Positions 8,456-17,883 of a DNA stretch of 64,000 nt are shown one piece after another. Both the position numbers and the translations under genes were made by a program. Below the pieces are notes generated by a model. It had not been told where the DNA came from, made no database searches, and worked only from the letters and a program-made list of their open reading frames with translations. The DNA is from Bdellovibrio bacteriovorus str. Tiberius (lineage in GTDB: Bacteria; Bdellovibrionota; Bdellovibrionia; Bdellovibrionales; Bdellovibrionaceae), in contig NC_019567.1 of the NCBI RefSeq assembly GCF_000317895.1, positions 682,001 through 746,000 of the forward strand, read 5' to 3'. Positions within the stretch are counted from its first letter, which is position 1. The number at the start of each line of letters is the position of its first letter.

Positions 8456-9715
8456 TCAATGCTTCTTATACAGACCCGTGTTGAGCAGGATTTTACGGTA
8501 AGCATCAAGCACTGACTGGACCATTTTGGCCGTATCGAACAGGTCAACGACCTTCTGACGGGCCCGATCGCCGATTTCATCGGCCGGCATGGTGCCCGAG
8601 AAGATCTCGACCAATAGGTTCGACATGGAGTCCACATCCGCCGGGCGAAGCAGGAATCCGTCCCGTCCATCCTCGATAATATTGGCGATTGGGGACACTT
8701 CTGAACCCAAAACCACCTTTTTTTGAGCCATTGCTTCCAGGGTGGAGGGTTCAAAACCCGTGGTTCTGGAGCCCATATTCACAAAGGCATCGCCCAAAAC
8801 GATATAATCTTCCAGTTCTCCGGCCGGAATCGCTCCGGTCAGAATCACCCGGTTGCCCAAAGCCAGGTTCAAAACCTGGAATTCAATGTCTTTGTATTTC
8901 GGACCATTGCCGACCAACAACAGATAACTGCCTGGTTTTTTGATGGCGACTTTTTCAAAGGCCCGCAACAAAGGAATCACTTCCTGCACGTCGGTCATGT
9001 CGGTGATCGAAACGGCGACGTGGGCATTTTCAGGAATTCCCAGTTTCTTACGCAATTCCAGGGACTTTTCCTTTGGTGTCAGATCTCCAAGTTCAATCCC
9101 ATAAGGCACCGTGTAGGTGTGGAAATCCGGATACAGATAATATCTTTCCAGAATAATGCGCTGTTGGGGATTGGTGACAAAGATGCCATCGGCAGTGGAA
9201 AGCAACTGACGGTCACCACCATAATAAGTGGTCAGAAATTTATAAGCTGTTGCGACCGCCGTGGTCAGCATGCTTCCCAAAGTGTCTTGTTTCATCGCCA
9301 AAATGGCAAAAAGCTGGGACATCTGAGTCGCTTCAACATCGTAAGCCACCGCCACTTTGAAGTCATCTTTGCGGGTGGCAATGCGATAGCCGGATTTATC
9401 AATGCTGTGAACGATATGAAACGGATCTTCCTTGTGCAGTTGCGCAAACTTCTGACGAACTGCCATTTGAAAACTTAAATGAGAAAGATTTTTTGCGCCC
9501 TCGTGAAGATAAAACACTTTCACGCCATCACGGGTGACTTCCGGTTTTTTCAGTGCGGAACTGGCGGCAAGAACTGTGACTTTGTGTCCCTCGCGGGCCA
9601 GACCACGAGCGATAGGCCATAAGAAACCATGATCGGTGGCACGACTGAGAATCGGAAAACGTTGGGACGTCAGACAGATATTGAGTGTTTCCGGCAGTCG
9701 GGACTTTTTGGCCAT
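8456..9715 (-). CDS. GT-B glycosyltransferase, family 4 like
   Basis: A protein of 419 residues. The N-terminal half has the GT4 acceptor-domain start (SQRFPILSRATDHGFLWPIARGLAREGHKV). The C-terminal half has the nucleotide-sugar-binding region: LLLVGNGPKYKD, then a segment with GFEPSTLEAMAQKKVVLGS, whose E...E pair follows the GT4 EX7E pattern, and later EDGRDGFLLRP. It transfers a sugar from an activated donor in the cytoplasm, probably for envelope polysaccharide or glycolipid; the acceptor is unknown. It is the last gene of a leftward cluster, starting 4 bases after the neighbouring GT-like gene ends. Confidence 0.85.
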   Translation of the reverse strand: MAKKSRLPETLNICLTSQRFPILSRATDHGFLWPIARGLAREGHKVTVLAASSALKKPEVTRDGVKVFYLHEGAKNLSHLSFQMAVRQKFAQLHKEDPFHIVHSIDKSGYRIATRKDDFKVAVAYDVEATQMSQLFAILAMKQDTLGSMLTTAVATAYKFLTTYYGGDRQLLSTADGIFVTNPQQRIILERYYLYPDFHTYTVPYGIELGDLTPKEKSLELRKKLGIPENAHVAVSITDMTDVQEVIPLLRAFEKVAIKKPGSYLLLVGNGPKYKDIEFQVLNLALGNRVILTGAIPAGELEDYIVLGDAFVNMGSRTTGFEPSTLEAMAQKKVVLGSEVSPIANIIEDGRDGFLLRPADVDSMSNLLVEIFSGTMPADEIGDRARQKVVDLFDTAKMVQSVLDAYRKILLNTGLYKKH

Positions 9716-9719
9716 GAAA

Positions 9720-10829
9720 CTATCTTAGATGATTCAAGGCCTTGTTGTACAGACGATTGAGTTCATTCATCGAGGAGTCGATCAGATGGCGGTCTTCGGC
9801 CAGTTTTTCAGACAGGGATTCCGGCAGACGCAGATGGCTTTTGGCCAGCAGTTTGATCAGATCCTTTTGCAGTTGAGAATGATTCAGCACCCAGCAGTTG
9901 ACGGTGTTTTTCCAAAGATCGGAATGAACACTGGTCTGGCGCGTGTCCAGAATCAGCACCGCGTGGGATTGAATCGCACGCAGATAATATTCAGTCATTT
10001 CAACCGGTGTGAAATTCTGTCCCGCCAGCATCAAAGCCGTGCTGCCACTAAGAAGTTGCTGAGTCACCGGGGCAGACAGAGGTCCAGTCAGAACCCAGCG
10101 GTCCGCACACTGGAATTCAGTCATCCAGGCGGCGAATTTTTTACGATCACGCAGAGTCCAGTGGGCGTAGGTTCCCCACAAGGCCACTTTGTATTTTTGT
10201 GCCACTGCTCGCAGGCGGATGAAGTAATCAGAGTCCGGATTGAATCTGGTTTCATTGAAAGGCAGAACCACGTAAGAGGACTTTTTCAAGTTCGCGATCA
10301 GCGGCAGTTCGCTGCTGTCGATGGCTTCTTCATTTTGTTCTGTTTTCAAATCCAGAACCGGCGGCAAGATACCACGGCCCTGGCGGTTGGATCGAACATC
10401 CAAACCACGAAGCTGTCCCAGTGTTTCGACTGTCGGGCAGGTGATGATGTCACTTTCCTCAACCAGATAGCGAACCGGATTTCGGCGGGACAGGCCATTT
10501 TTGATATTCAGTAAAGAGGTCGTCAGAACACAAGTCGGGTGGGATTTTGCAAAGGTGGAAAGCACCATTTGCGCGGCATTCATTTTATCATCATCCAAAA
10601 GCACATGCAGAATCTGGGGTTGCAGGCCGAATAAACCTGGGATGATGCGAACGCCTTCCAGAAAACTCCATTTTTTGAAATAGCCCATGAACTCGATGCC
10701 GCTGGTGTCGCGGGGAGTTTCGCCATAACTGGTCAGCAGAACCACCTCGTGCTGCTGGGCTTTTAAAGCCTGCGCCAGCTGCCACGAAGTCGCGTTCACA
10801 TGTTTGCTAACCAGGATTATTTTCGCCAT
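9720..10829 (-). CDS. Probable GT-B glycosyltransferase-like protein
   Basis: A protein of 369 residues. The start MAKIILVSKHVNATSWQLAQALKAQQHEVVLLTSYGE is the usual Rossmann opening of GT-B enzymes. Later segments (YVVLPFNETRFNPDSDYFIRL, ALWGTYAHWTLRDR, RWVLTGPLSAP) follow the GT-B C-domain pattern, but the family catalytic motifs are weak. Its position between a nudix gene (13-base overlap) and a clear glycosyltransferase (4-base gap) suggests that the two transferases work together on one glycan. The function is inferred from fold-like features and context. Confidence 0.65.
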   Translation of the reverse strand: MAKIILVSKHVNATSWQLAQALKAQQHEVVLLTSYGETPRDTSGIEFMGYFKKWSFLEGVRIIPGLFGLQPQILHVLLDDDKMNAAQMVLSTFAKSHPTCVLTTSLLNIKNGLSRRNPVRYLVEESDIITCPTVETLGQLRGLDVRSNRQGRGILPPVLDLKTEQNEEAIDSSELPLIANLKKSSYVVLPFNETRFNPDSDYFIRLRAVAQKYKVALWGTYAHWTLRDRKKFAAWMTEFQCADRWVLTGPLSAPVTQQLLSGSTALMLAGQNFTPVEMTEYYLRAIQSHAVLILDTRQTSVHSDLWKNTVNCWVLNHSQLQKDLIKLLAKSHLRLPESLSEKLAEDRHLIDSSMNELNRLYNKALNHLR

Positions 10830-11278
10830 TCCAGTCCCAACGCTTTATAGATCTTGTGAAGGATTTTGCGGTTGGCTTCGGGGATATTGCGGTGTTTTAG
10901 CTCTTCCGGATGGATCCATTCCAGCATCATGTGATGCTTGGCCCGAGGCTCGCCCTTCCAATACAGGATTTCATAAAACAATATGAGAATCCCTACATCT
11001 CCGTAGGAATGGGTGCAGGCCAGCTTCAATTCACCGACTTCAGCCTCAATACCGAGCTCTTCATTCAGTTCGCGGGCCAAAGCTTCTTCAGGGGTTTCGC
11101 CATTTTCAATCTTGCCGCCCGGGAATTCCCATTGGCCGGCCAAAGAGTTGTTTTCGGGACGCTGGCCCACCAGGATCTTGCCGTCTTTACGCAGAAATCC
11201 AGCCACCACCGGGATCCAATGGCCCTTGCGGATTTTAGATTTTTTTTGCTTTGATTCAACTGCGCTATCGTCCGTCAT
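10817..11278 (-). CDS. Nudix hydrolase, MutT-like
   Basis: A protein of 153 residues from the ATG at 11278. A complete Nudix box is visible (GKIENGETPEEALARELNEE, then LGI), with the RELNEE glutamates as metal ligands. IPVVAGFLRKDGKILVGQR and AGQWEFPGGK are typical of MutT/8-oxo-dGTP diphosphatase proteins, so removal of oxidised nucleotides is likely but not proven. An in-frame upstream ATG at 11299 (MTLLEGI) is a possible alternative start. It overlaps the end of pyrD by 14 bases and the next gene by 13 bases, so it is in the same transcript. Confidence 0.85.
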   Translation of the reverse strand: MTDDSAVESKQKKSKIRKGHWIPVVAGFLRKDGKILVGQRPENNSLAGQWEFPGGKIENGETPEEALARELNEELGIEAEVGELKLACTHSYGDVGILILFYEILYWKGEPRAKHHMMLEWIHPEELKHRNIPEANRKILHKIYKALGLEWRK

Positions 11279-12248
11279 TATACCTTCTAGCAACGTCATG
11301 GAAGAAACCTGGTCCATGAAACACAAGTGCAGAATAAATTTGAACAAGATCGGCGCCCATTTGCAATCTTTCAAAGACATCTTCTGGGCTCATAATGCCC
11401 CCAACACTGACTAAAAGCAGGCCTTCGCGTTTTTTGCCCAAAGTTTGAACAGCAACCTGAAGGGCGCGCTGCGAAAGTTGTTTTAAAGGAGCCCCCGAAA
11501 GGCCTCCTTCAGCTGGGAAATGGCATCCGGTGGGACGGGACAATGTGGTGTTCGTCAAAACAAAACCGTCCACGCCCAATTCCTGGCAGTTGGACACGGC
11601 TTCAGCCAGGCCTTCTTCCCCCATGTCTGGGGAAAGTTTCACCAGGACCGGTGTGGGCTCGAAGTGAGAAACGCGGTCCACGATAGGACCAATCAGGGCG
11701 CGCAGATTCTCTTTTTTCTGAAGATCTCGCAGACCCGCTGTATTGGGGCTTGAGATATTCACAACAAAGGCATCTGCAAACGGGCGGAACTGGTCCACCA
11801 AAGTCAGATAGTCCGCCACGGCATCAATATTCGGAGTGTGACGGTTCTTTCCGATGTTTACAAAAATCGGGGTGCGGTAGTTCGGCGCATAGGACGTCAG
11901 GTTGTGAAAGACTTCATCGCCGCCATCAGAAGGAAAACCCATCTTGTTCCACATGGCCTGAAGTTCCAGGTCACGGTCCATGATTTTTCCAGGATTCGGA
12001 GTTTGTGCGCGGGGAGTGATGGTGCCAACTTCAACAAAGCCGCAGCCCAACGCCCACCATTCTTTCAGATGTTCCGCATTTTTATCAACACCGCCGGCAA
12101 TACCCATGGGATTGGCGAAGTGCAGATCACGCCAGGTAAAGCTGTTCCAGTGCGGAGTTTTTCGTCCGTGAATCAGAGAGTAGAATGGAAGCCCCAGAGA
12201 GCTCAGATCGTGAGCCCACTGGGGTGGTAAAAGCAACCAAGGACGCAT
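11265..12248 (-). CDS. pyrD: Dihydroorotate dehydrogenase, class 2 (quinone)
   Basis: A protein of 327 residues, close to the usual size of about 336. It oxidises dihydroorotate to orotate in pyrimidine synthesis and passes electrons to membrane quinone through FMN. Visible motifs are NPMGIAGGVDKNAE, GFVEVGTITP, VVNISSPNT (the class 2 catalytic Ser region), VKLSPDM, and the C-terminal FMN-phosphate segment LVSVGGI. The amphipathic N-terminus fits peripheral membrane binding. The start overlaps the gdhA stop by one base (TAATG at 12248), so it is translated after gdhA. Confidence 0.95.
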   Translation of the reverse strand: MRPWLLLPPQWAHDLSSLGLPFYSLIHGRKTPHWNSFTWRDLHFANPMGIAGGVDKNAEHLKEWWALGCGFVEVGTITPRAQTPNPGKIMDRDLELQAMWNKMGFPSDGGDEVFHNLTSYAPNYRTPIFVNIGKNRHTPNIDAVADYLTLVDQFRPFADAFVVNISSPNTAGLRDLQKKENLRALIGPIVDRVSHFEPTPVLVKLSPDMGEEGLAEAVSNCQELGVDGFVLTNTTLSRPTGCHFPAEGGLSGAPLKQLSQRALQVAVQTLGKKREGLLLVSVGGIMSPEDVFERLQMGADLVQIYSALVFHGPGFFHDVARRYNDGR

Positions 12249-13522
12249 TAGCGAGGGTACAAGCCTCTGAGCAGCATCGCGCGCTCAAGACGTTGAACAG
12301 AAACCGCCATCGCAGCAGATCTCATATCAATGTTCTTTTCTTTCGCCAAAGAATAACCTTTGTCGAAGGCTTTGGTGATGATGCCTTTCAGGCGACCATT
12401 CACTTCTTCTTCGTCCCAGAAGTAAGACATGGTGTCTTGAACCCACTCAAAGTAGGAAACGATCACACCACCGCCGTTGGCGATAACGTCCGGAGCGATG
12501 AAGACACCGCGCTTGTGAAGGATCTTGGTCCCGGCATTGGTGATAGGACCGTTGGCGCCTTCCACGATGATTTTTGCCTGGATTTTTTCAGCATTGTGCG
12601 TGTCGATCTGGTTTTCCAGAGCGCACGGGAACAAAGCATCACATTTCACTTCAAGCAGTTCTTCATTGCTGATCGGCTGAGCTTTTGGATAGCCCTTCAG
12701 GAACTTGTGCGCTTTCACGTATTCGTTCACTTCGTTGATATCCAGACCGTCGCCGTTGAAGATACCACCGGAAACGTCGCTGACAGCCACGATGCGAGCA
12801 CCGCGCTCATGCGCAAATTTCGCCGCGAAGGAGCCTACGTTACCGAAGCCCTGGATCGCGATAGAAGCGCCTTTCATGCTCATGTTGCAAACTTCGAAAG
12901 CTTTTTCTGCAACATAAACAACACCCAAACCGGTCGCATGGTTACGGCCCAAAGAACCACCGATTTCCACCGGCTTGCCAGTCACCACGCCCGGTTGAGC
13001 GAAGCCACCTTGTTCCTGAGAGTAAGTGTCCATGAACCAAGCCATCGTCTGTGGATCTGTGCCCACATCCGGAGCTGGAATGTCTTTTGTCGGGCCAACG
13101 AATGGACCGATTTCAGAAGCATAACGACGAGTCAGGTTTTGTTTTTCAGTGCGGGAAAGTTTGGTCGGATCAACAGTGATACCGCCTTTTGCGCCGCCCA
13201 AAGGAAGACCCAAAACAGAGTTTTTGAAGGTCATCAAAGCCGCAAGGCCGACAACTTCGGAAAGGTCCACGTTTTGGTGATAACGGATGCCGCCTTTGTA
13301 AGGGCCCAAAGTTGGAGAGTACTGAACACGGTAGCCCGTGAATACTTTCACACTGTGGTCGTCCATACGAACCGGAACAGAAACTGTGATGCAACGACGA
13401 GGTCTTTTTAGACGCTCAAGGATGTTGGGATCGCAGTTGATAATTTTGGCAGCTTCATCAAGAGTTTGAATGGCGTTTCTGAAAAGAGGCCCGTCATAGA
13501 GAGGCTCTATCTTGTGTTCCAT
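12248..13522 (-). CDS. gdhA: Glutamate dehydrogenase (Glu/Leu/Phe/Val dehydrogenase family)
   Basis: A protein of 424 residues, matching hexameric GDH of the roughly 420-residue type. It interconverts glutamate and 2-oxoglutarate plus ammonia with NAD(P). Visible motifs are GYRVQYSPTLGPYKGGIRYH, the catalytic-Lys segment LPLGGAKGGI, PAPDVGTD, the Rossmann loop IQGFGNVGSF, and NGPITNAG. A strong ribosome site (AAGGAG) precedes the ATG. It is the first gene of the leftward cluster gdhA-pyrD-nudix-GT-GT. For a predator living on prey protein, a catabolic GDH is plausible, but cofactor preference cannot be read with certainty. Confidence 0.95.
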   Translation of the reverse strand: MEHKIEPLYDGPLFRNAIQTLDEAAKIINCDPNILERLKRPRRCITVSVPVRMDDHSVKVFTGYRVQYSPTLGPYKGGIRYHQNVDLSEVVGLAALMTFKNSVLGLPLGGAKGGITVDPTKLSRTEKQNLTRRYASEIGPFVGPTKDIPAPDVGTDPQTMAWFMDTYSQEQGGFAQPGVVTGKPVEIGGSLGRNHATGLGVVYVAEKAFEVCNMSMKGASIAIQGFGNVGSFAAKFAHERGARIVAVSDVSGGIFNGDGLDINEVNEYVKAHKFLKGYPKAQPISNEELLEVKCDALFPCALENQIDTHNAEKIQAKIIVEGANGPITNAGTKILHKRGVFIAPDVIANGGGVIVSYFEWVQDTMSYFWDEEEVNGRLKGIITKAFDKGYSLAKEKNIDMRSAAMAVSVQRLERAMLLRGLYPR

Positions 13523-13629
13523 GATATGTGTCTCCTTAAGTACACGGTGAAATGTTAGTGAAGTAAATACTCAAAGTCACTCCGGAAAAAGGTGATGACT
13601 CAGTGGTTCTTTTTGACCACAATGAGCCT

Positions 13630-15339
13630 ATGCTTCAGTCGTGGTTTAGCCTATTTAGCGTCCTATTTTTCAGTCCCCAACTTTATGCCCAAAGCCCGCA
13701 AAGAGCTTTCATGGAGCAGTTCCAAAGCTCCCGTATCAGCTTCCCGGCAGAGGATTCTCCGCTACTGGGTGACAGCCCGGGGCGTTATCCGGAACCTCTG
13801 AATTTTATCATGACGAATGTCATCAGTTGGATTCCCACCGGTGAACCCAAGCTGATGTCGTCAAGCTGTGCGCCTGAAGTTTGGGCCGCACGCATGCAGG
13901 ATTCGCGGGTTCAAAAGTCAGCCCAGTTGCAAGGGGGCCTGGTACAGAAGTATTTTCAAGACTGCCGCTCTGAACTTGAAACCGGAGACAACAGTTCGCT
14001 GATCAATCTGCGCCGGATGATGACGATGAAGTATGATCCGCAAGGACATCCTTTTCTGCGCCGGGTGGTGGTGAATCTGCCGGGCAACGTAAAGCTAAAA
14101 GGTCTGCTGGGGCTGAAAGGCGATATGAAACGCCGCCCGCTTGTGATCGTGCGCCTGGGGATTTTTTCGAATGTCGAAGACTTCAAGCCAGAGCGTGCCT
14201 GGTTGATGATGCTGTTTGAACAATCACCCTTCAATGTATTGATGCTTGAAAACATGTCGAGCCCGGACTTTGTTGCCAATAACAGCCGATTCTCATTCGG
14301 GGGTTACGATGAAGGCATTCAGAATATCCTGATTGCGCGCTTGCTGCAGGATCCAATCGAACCCCTGTCGCAGATGGTGGACAGCGTGCACGTGTTCGGC
14401 GTCAGCCTGGGCGGTCACGGTGTGCTTTATTCCTCGCTGCTTAACAAATACAATTCACCGAAGCGTGGCCCGCTGATTAACAGTTTCACAGCCCTGTGCC
14501 CGGTGGTGAATCTGCGCTCGACGATGGAATCCCTGACCCACAGTGGAGTGAAGTCCGCCTTTGTGGATTTGTGGAGCCGTCAGCGCCTGAAGGGCCTTGA
14601 ACAGAAAATCCCGTCACTGGTCACCTACGACAATTTTTCTTTCCTGAGCAAAGCCATTTCCGAGATCGCGCGCACTTATCACGGCGGGCTTTCTTATGTG
14701 AATGCGGTTAAACTGCCACCGGGTCAGGAAGACAGCATTCATTTCTGGGAGCTGAATGATTTCTGGCGCTACTACAAACAAGTGGAAGAGCCGGTGATGA
14801 TTTACGCCACCGAGCAGGATCCGGCCGTTCCTTATGATGTGAATGCCCAGATGCTTTTGAACAAGGAATTGAAAGTTGACAGTAAAAACATCCGCGTGGT
14901 GGAGCTGCCTCAAGGAGTGCACTGCACGCTGCCTGTTCCTTATGACTGGAGTGCTTTGACGTCGCTGTTCCAATCGTATGTTTTGTCGCATTCCCCGAAC
15001 TTCAAAATGACAGAACAGAAACTGGAAATGGATCTTTCTGACGAGGAATGGACGGGGTTCTTTGATTCCGGCTCCAGCGTGAAGTTTGAAGTGGAAGAGC
15101 CGGGTAAAAAACAGGGCTTTGTGACTGTCAGTTTGGAAGTGGAAAATGCCAAGGGCAAAACCAAATCCATGAACTTGAGTCTGCCGTTGTCGCAGTTTGA
15201 TTTCCGTTTCTTCAACAAGGACATGACCGGATCTGAACAAGAGATGATCGTGCGCTGGTTGAATCAGAACCTGAGAGTGCGCATCGATCAAAGCAAGGGC
15301 AAGCCCCTGCTTGTGGCCTCGTGGCCGGTGGCCCTTTAA
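13630..15339 (+). CDS. Secreted alpha/beta hydrolase
   Basis: A protein of 569 residues if it starts at ATG 13630, which gives a signal peptide ending FSPQLYAQ. An upstream GTG at 13603 is also in frame but would bury the signal. The nucleophile elbow is GVSLGGHG (Ser near residue 259). LVIVRLGIFSN and the acidic region MIYATEQDPAVPYDVNAQ fit the later strands, with the catalytic Asp likely in EQDPAVP and a His in LPQGVHCTLP. The last 120 residues form an extra C-terminal domain. The protein probably acts in the periplasm or outside as an esterase, lipase or peptidase; the substrate is unknown. It ends one base before the convergent AlkB-like gene. Confidence 0.75.
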   Translation: MLQSWFSLFSVLFFSPQLYAQSPQRAFMEQFQSSRISFPAEDSPLLGDSPGRYPEPLNFIMTNVISWIPTGEPKLMSSSCAPEVWAARMQDSRVQKSAQLQGGLVQKYFQDCRSELETGDNSSLINLRRMMTMKYDPQGHPFLRRVVVNLPGNVKLKGLLGLKGDMKRRPLVIVRLGIFSNVEDFKPERAWLMMLFEQSPFNVLMLENMSSPDFVANNSRFSFGGYDEGIQNILIARLLQDPIEPLSQMVDSVHVFGVSLGGHGVLYSSLLNKYNSPKRGPLINSFTALCPVVNLRSTMESLTHSGVKSAFVDLWSRQRLKGLEQKIPSLVTYDNFSFLSKAISEIARTYHGGLSYVNAVKLPPGQEDSIHFWELNDFWRYYKQVEEPVMIYATEQDPAVPYDVNAQMLLNKELKVDSKNIRVVELPQGVHCTLPVPYDWSALTSLFQSYVLSHSPNFKMTEQKLEMDLSDEEWTGFFDSGSSVKFEVEEPGKKQGFVTVSLEVENAKGKTKSMNLSLPLSQFDFRFFNKDMTGSEQEMIVRWLNQNLRVRIDQSKGKPLLVASWPVAL

Positions 15340-16251
15340 TTATTTCGACAGCTCTTCTTTGAAGTAATCCGAATGCTCGGCGAGCTTTTCCATATAGCCC
15401 TGCACATCCTCTTTTGCCTCAGCCGACAGGCGGTGGAACGGAGTGATGTGCTCGTCCGGCACATAGCGGAAGGTGAAGTTGATCCGGCGGGTTTCAAAAT
15501 TTGAAATCTCGTTCAACGGGAATGAATCCCCGGACTTGCGGTCCACGCGCTGAACACGGTGGAAAAGATGTTTCTTGAATTTATCCCCGCCAAAAATCTG
15601 CAGCGAACAGTCTTCCAGCCATTGTTGAAAGACGGCATTGGATTTGGATTCCGTGCCCTGGCTTGAAACAAACTGGAAGAAAGCACGTTCCCCGAAAGAA
15701 ATCGACGCCACCGGGCCCGGCTCAAAATCCTTGTGCTCGCCCACGCGGGCGCAGTCATTTTTTTTACCGTCTTCACCAATCTGATCGCCGTAATAGTTGA
15801 TCAGGCAGGTGTTCAAATGCCAGCCGCGTGGAATATCCCGGGGTGCATAGGTGTCATGGACCAGGGCTTCGATCTTTTGGATCAGATATTCCAAAATCGG
15901 TGGATATCCTTCAGCAGTGACACAGCGGTTGTAGATGCCTTTTGGAGGATGATAATAGTTCAGGCAGGCAAACTGCCAGTTTCCCAGCCAGTATACAGGG
16001 CGCAGAAGAGGGCGTTGCTTTTGGTTTTCCGGCGGTGGGTTGTTTTTGGAATAACGCATTTCCCAGATCGGATAAAGCGTTTTCAGATAGGCCATAATCT
16101 CGGCCTTTTCCCTCGCCGAGATATAGTTCTGCTTATAGATCAATCCATAGGGCAGGGACTTTTCGCCGCCGTCATTGCCGCCTTTTTTCGGGCCTGTGCT
16201 CGCGGAACGCGGGGCGGGTTTGGATGGGAATCTGCCTTTGGGTTTAAACAT
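15340..16251 (-). CDS. AlkB-like 2-oxoglutarate/Fe(II) dioxygenase
   Basis: A protein of 303 residues. An AlkB fold is indicated by the iron ligands His173-x-Asp175 (GEHKDFEPG) and a distal His in HLFHRVQRVD near residue 232, plus the RxxxxxR motif for 2-oxoglutarate in TRRINFTFR. LNTCLINYYGD is the typical strand before the HxD. The family removes alkyl groups from DNA, RNA or protein. The N-terminal 25 residues are basic and low-complexity (KPKGRFPSKPAPRSAS). It is longer than E. coli AlkB (about 216), so a nucleic-acid or protein demethylase with a different target is possible. The 3' end abuts the hydrolase gene tail to tail. Confidence 0.82.
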   Translation of the reverse strand: MFKPKGRFPSKPAPRSASTGPKKGGNDGGEKSLPYGLIYKQNYISAREKAEIMAYLKTLYPIWEMRYSKNNPPPENQKQRPLLRPVYWLGNWQFACLNYYHPPKGIYNRCVTAEGYPPILEYLIQKIEALVHDTYAPRDIPRGWHLNTCLINYYGDQIGEDGKKNDCARVGEHKDFEPGPVASISFGERAFFQFVSSQGTESKSNAVFQQWLEDCSLQIFGGDKFKKHLFHRVQRVDRKSGDSFPLNEISNFETRRINFTFRYVPDEHITPFHRLSAEAKEDVQGYMEKLAEHSDYFKEELSK

Positions 16252-16367
16252 AGGTCATGGGTTCTATCACGAGGCCCCCGGGGCCGCCAAGTGCGGGGTT
16301 TTGGGGGTGACAGGCCGGGCCTTTTTGGGCTACAAGGGAAGCTCAATTGCTCCGGGAGAATGAAAAA

Positions 16368-17396
16368 ATGACAACACCCGTAAAGGCCTCCGTGGGTCCT
16401 CAGGAAAAAGAACTTCTTCTAAATCAGATTCCTTTCCTAAAAGGCAAAAAAATCCTCATCATCGGCGATGTGGGTCTGGACGAATATGTCATGGGCCAAG
16501 TCCGCCGTATCAGCCCCGAAGCACCGGTCCCGGTTCTGGAAGTGGAAGAAGAAGACATGCGCCTGGGGCTTGCTGCCAACGTGGCTCAAAACGTGGCAAG
16601 CCTTGGCGGGGAAGCCATGCTGGTTTCTGTTGTGGGTGATGACACTGGTGCGAACCTTCTGCGTGAGCTGTTCACGAAAAGTGGTGTCAGCTGGGACTAC
16701 ATGATCGTCGACAAGGCTCGTCCCACCACACGTAAAACCCGGGTGATGGCCAAACACCATCACTTGGTGCGTGTGGACTATGAACTGCGCAAATATCTTT
16801 CTGCTGAAGCCGAAGCCCGCCTGATTGAGACTGTTGAAAAGAATGTGGCTAAAGCAGACTGCGTGGTGATTGAGGATTACGCCAAGGGTGTGATTTCCCG
16901 CAACGTGGTTGAAAAGGTTTCTGCGATCTGTAAAAAGCACGGCAAAAAACTGATGGTTGATCCACATCGCAACAACCACGGTTCCTTCTATCAGGGTGTG
17001 GACCTGATCAAGCCCAATTACGATGAAGCGGTTGTATTGACGGGCATGGATTTCGATGATCTGCGTGACAACCCGAACAAGGTAGTGGATGTCGCACGCG
17101 CCTTGCAAAAACTGACCGGTGCCAAAGATGTCGTTCTGACTCGTGGTAAAGACGGCATGACCATCGTTTCTGGTGATGAGATCACCGAAGTTCCAACCTA
17201 TGCCCGCAAGGTCTTTGACGTGACGGGTGCGGGTGATACGGTCATTGCGGCTCTTTCCTTGGGGCTGGTTTCGGGCTTGTCTTTGGTTCATTCCTGCATG
17301 CTGGCGAACTATGCCGCCGGTGTGGTGGTGGGTAAAGTGGGCTGCGTGCCTTGCGAAATCCCGGAACTGAAGGAATACATCCAAACTGCGCACTAA
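16368..17396 (+). CDS. D-glycero-beta-D-manno-heptose-7-phosphate kinase (PfkB family)
   Basis: A protein of 342 residues from ATG 16368, with GGGAGA 8 bases upstream. It matches domain I of HldE/RfaE: IIGDVGLDEYVMGQVRRISP followed by EAPVPVLEVEEE, then GLAANVAQNVASLGG, and the PfkB signature VFDVTGAGDTV with the catalytic Asp. It phosphorylates heptose 7-phosphate at C1 in ADP-heptose synthesis for lipopolysaccharide core. The adenylyltransferase domain of bifunctional HldE is absent, so that step must be encoded elsewhere. The next gene starts 11 bases downstream. Confidence 0.88.
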   Translation: MTTPVKASVGPQEKELLLNQIPFLKGKKILIIGDVGLDEYVMGQVRRISPEAPVPVLEVEEEDMRLGLAANVAQNVASLGGEAMLVSVVGDDTGANLLRELFTKSGVSWDYMIVDKARPTTRKTRVMAKHHHLVRVDYELRKYLSAEAEARLIETVEKNVAKADCVVIEDYAKGVISRNVVEKVSAICKKHGKKLMVDPHRNNHGSFYQGVDLIKPNYDEAVVLTGMDFDDLRDNPNKVVDVARALQKLTGAKDVVLTRGKDGMTIVSGDEITEVPTYARKVFDVTGAGDTVIAALSLGLVSGLSLVHSCMLANYAAGVVVGKVGCVPCEIPELKEYIQTAH

Positions 17397-17407
17397 CGGA
17401 GCCTGCC

Positions 17408-17785
17408 ATGCAAAAGACTTATACTGTGAACAGCAAGCTTTTGCCGGTGGGTTTTCCTCGCGAGTTTGATGCCCATATTTACTTTGAAAGTGCCAGCCTC
17501 ACCAAAGCGGAGCATCTTCGCGACGAGGCCATTCGCATGTTTGAAGGCAAAAAAGTCTTCGTCGGCGAAATGATTCCGGAAGCCATCGGGCCGCATCCGG
17601 TCCCTATGTTTGAAATCAATTTTCCCAAAGAGCATTTTACGGAAGTGGTCCTGTGGCTTATGCATGAGCGCGGGGATCTTTCGGTCCTGGTCCATGAATT
17701 GACCGGGGATGACTTGTATGACCATACCCAGGCTGCCATGTGGCTGGGTCCGGCTGTTGAGCTCAAATACGACAGATTTAAGTGA
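17408..17785 (+). CDS. DOPA 4,5-dioxygenase-like protein
   Basis: A protein of 125 residues from ATG 17408, preceded by CGGAG. The pattern FDAHIYFESASL ... IGPHPVPMFEINFP ... LSVLVHELTGDDLYDHTQ fits the small DOPA-dioxygenase family (PF08883), in which His residues of HIYF, HPVPMFEI and VHELTGDDLYDH bind metal. In bacteria the family is generally uncharacterised, although the plant-pigment relatives cleave DOPA; the substrate here is unknown. It sits 11 bases after the heptose kinase and is probably cotranscribed, with no obvious pathway link. Confidence 0.8.
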   Translation: MQKTYTVNSKLLPVGFPREFDAHIYFESASLTKAEHLRDEAIRMFEGKKVFVGEMIPEAIGPHPVPMFEINFPKEHFTEVVLWLMHERGDLSVLVHELTGDDLYDHTQAAMWLGPAVELKYDRFK

Positions 17786-17883
17786 TCTTCTGGTTTTTTT
17801 TGATTTTCGGACTGGTACTGGGGCCTCATGATGTTATACTGGGGCTCAGGCAGCACGGAAGTCTTTGGCTGCTCGTCTTAAAA

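Noticed and set aside
12185-13411. A 408-codon rightward frame antisense to gdhA
   Set aside because: It runs opposite to a clear gdhA with all family motifs; its protein is His/Phe/Arg-rich shadow composition with no domain.
16437-17393. A 318-codon leftward frame opposite the heptose kinase
   Set aside because: Shadow of a real PfkB gene; His-rich translation typical of antisense frames.
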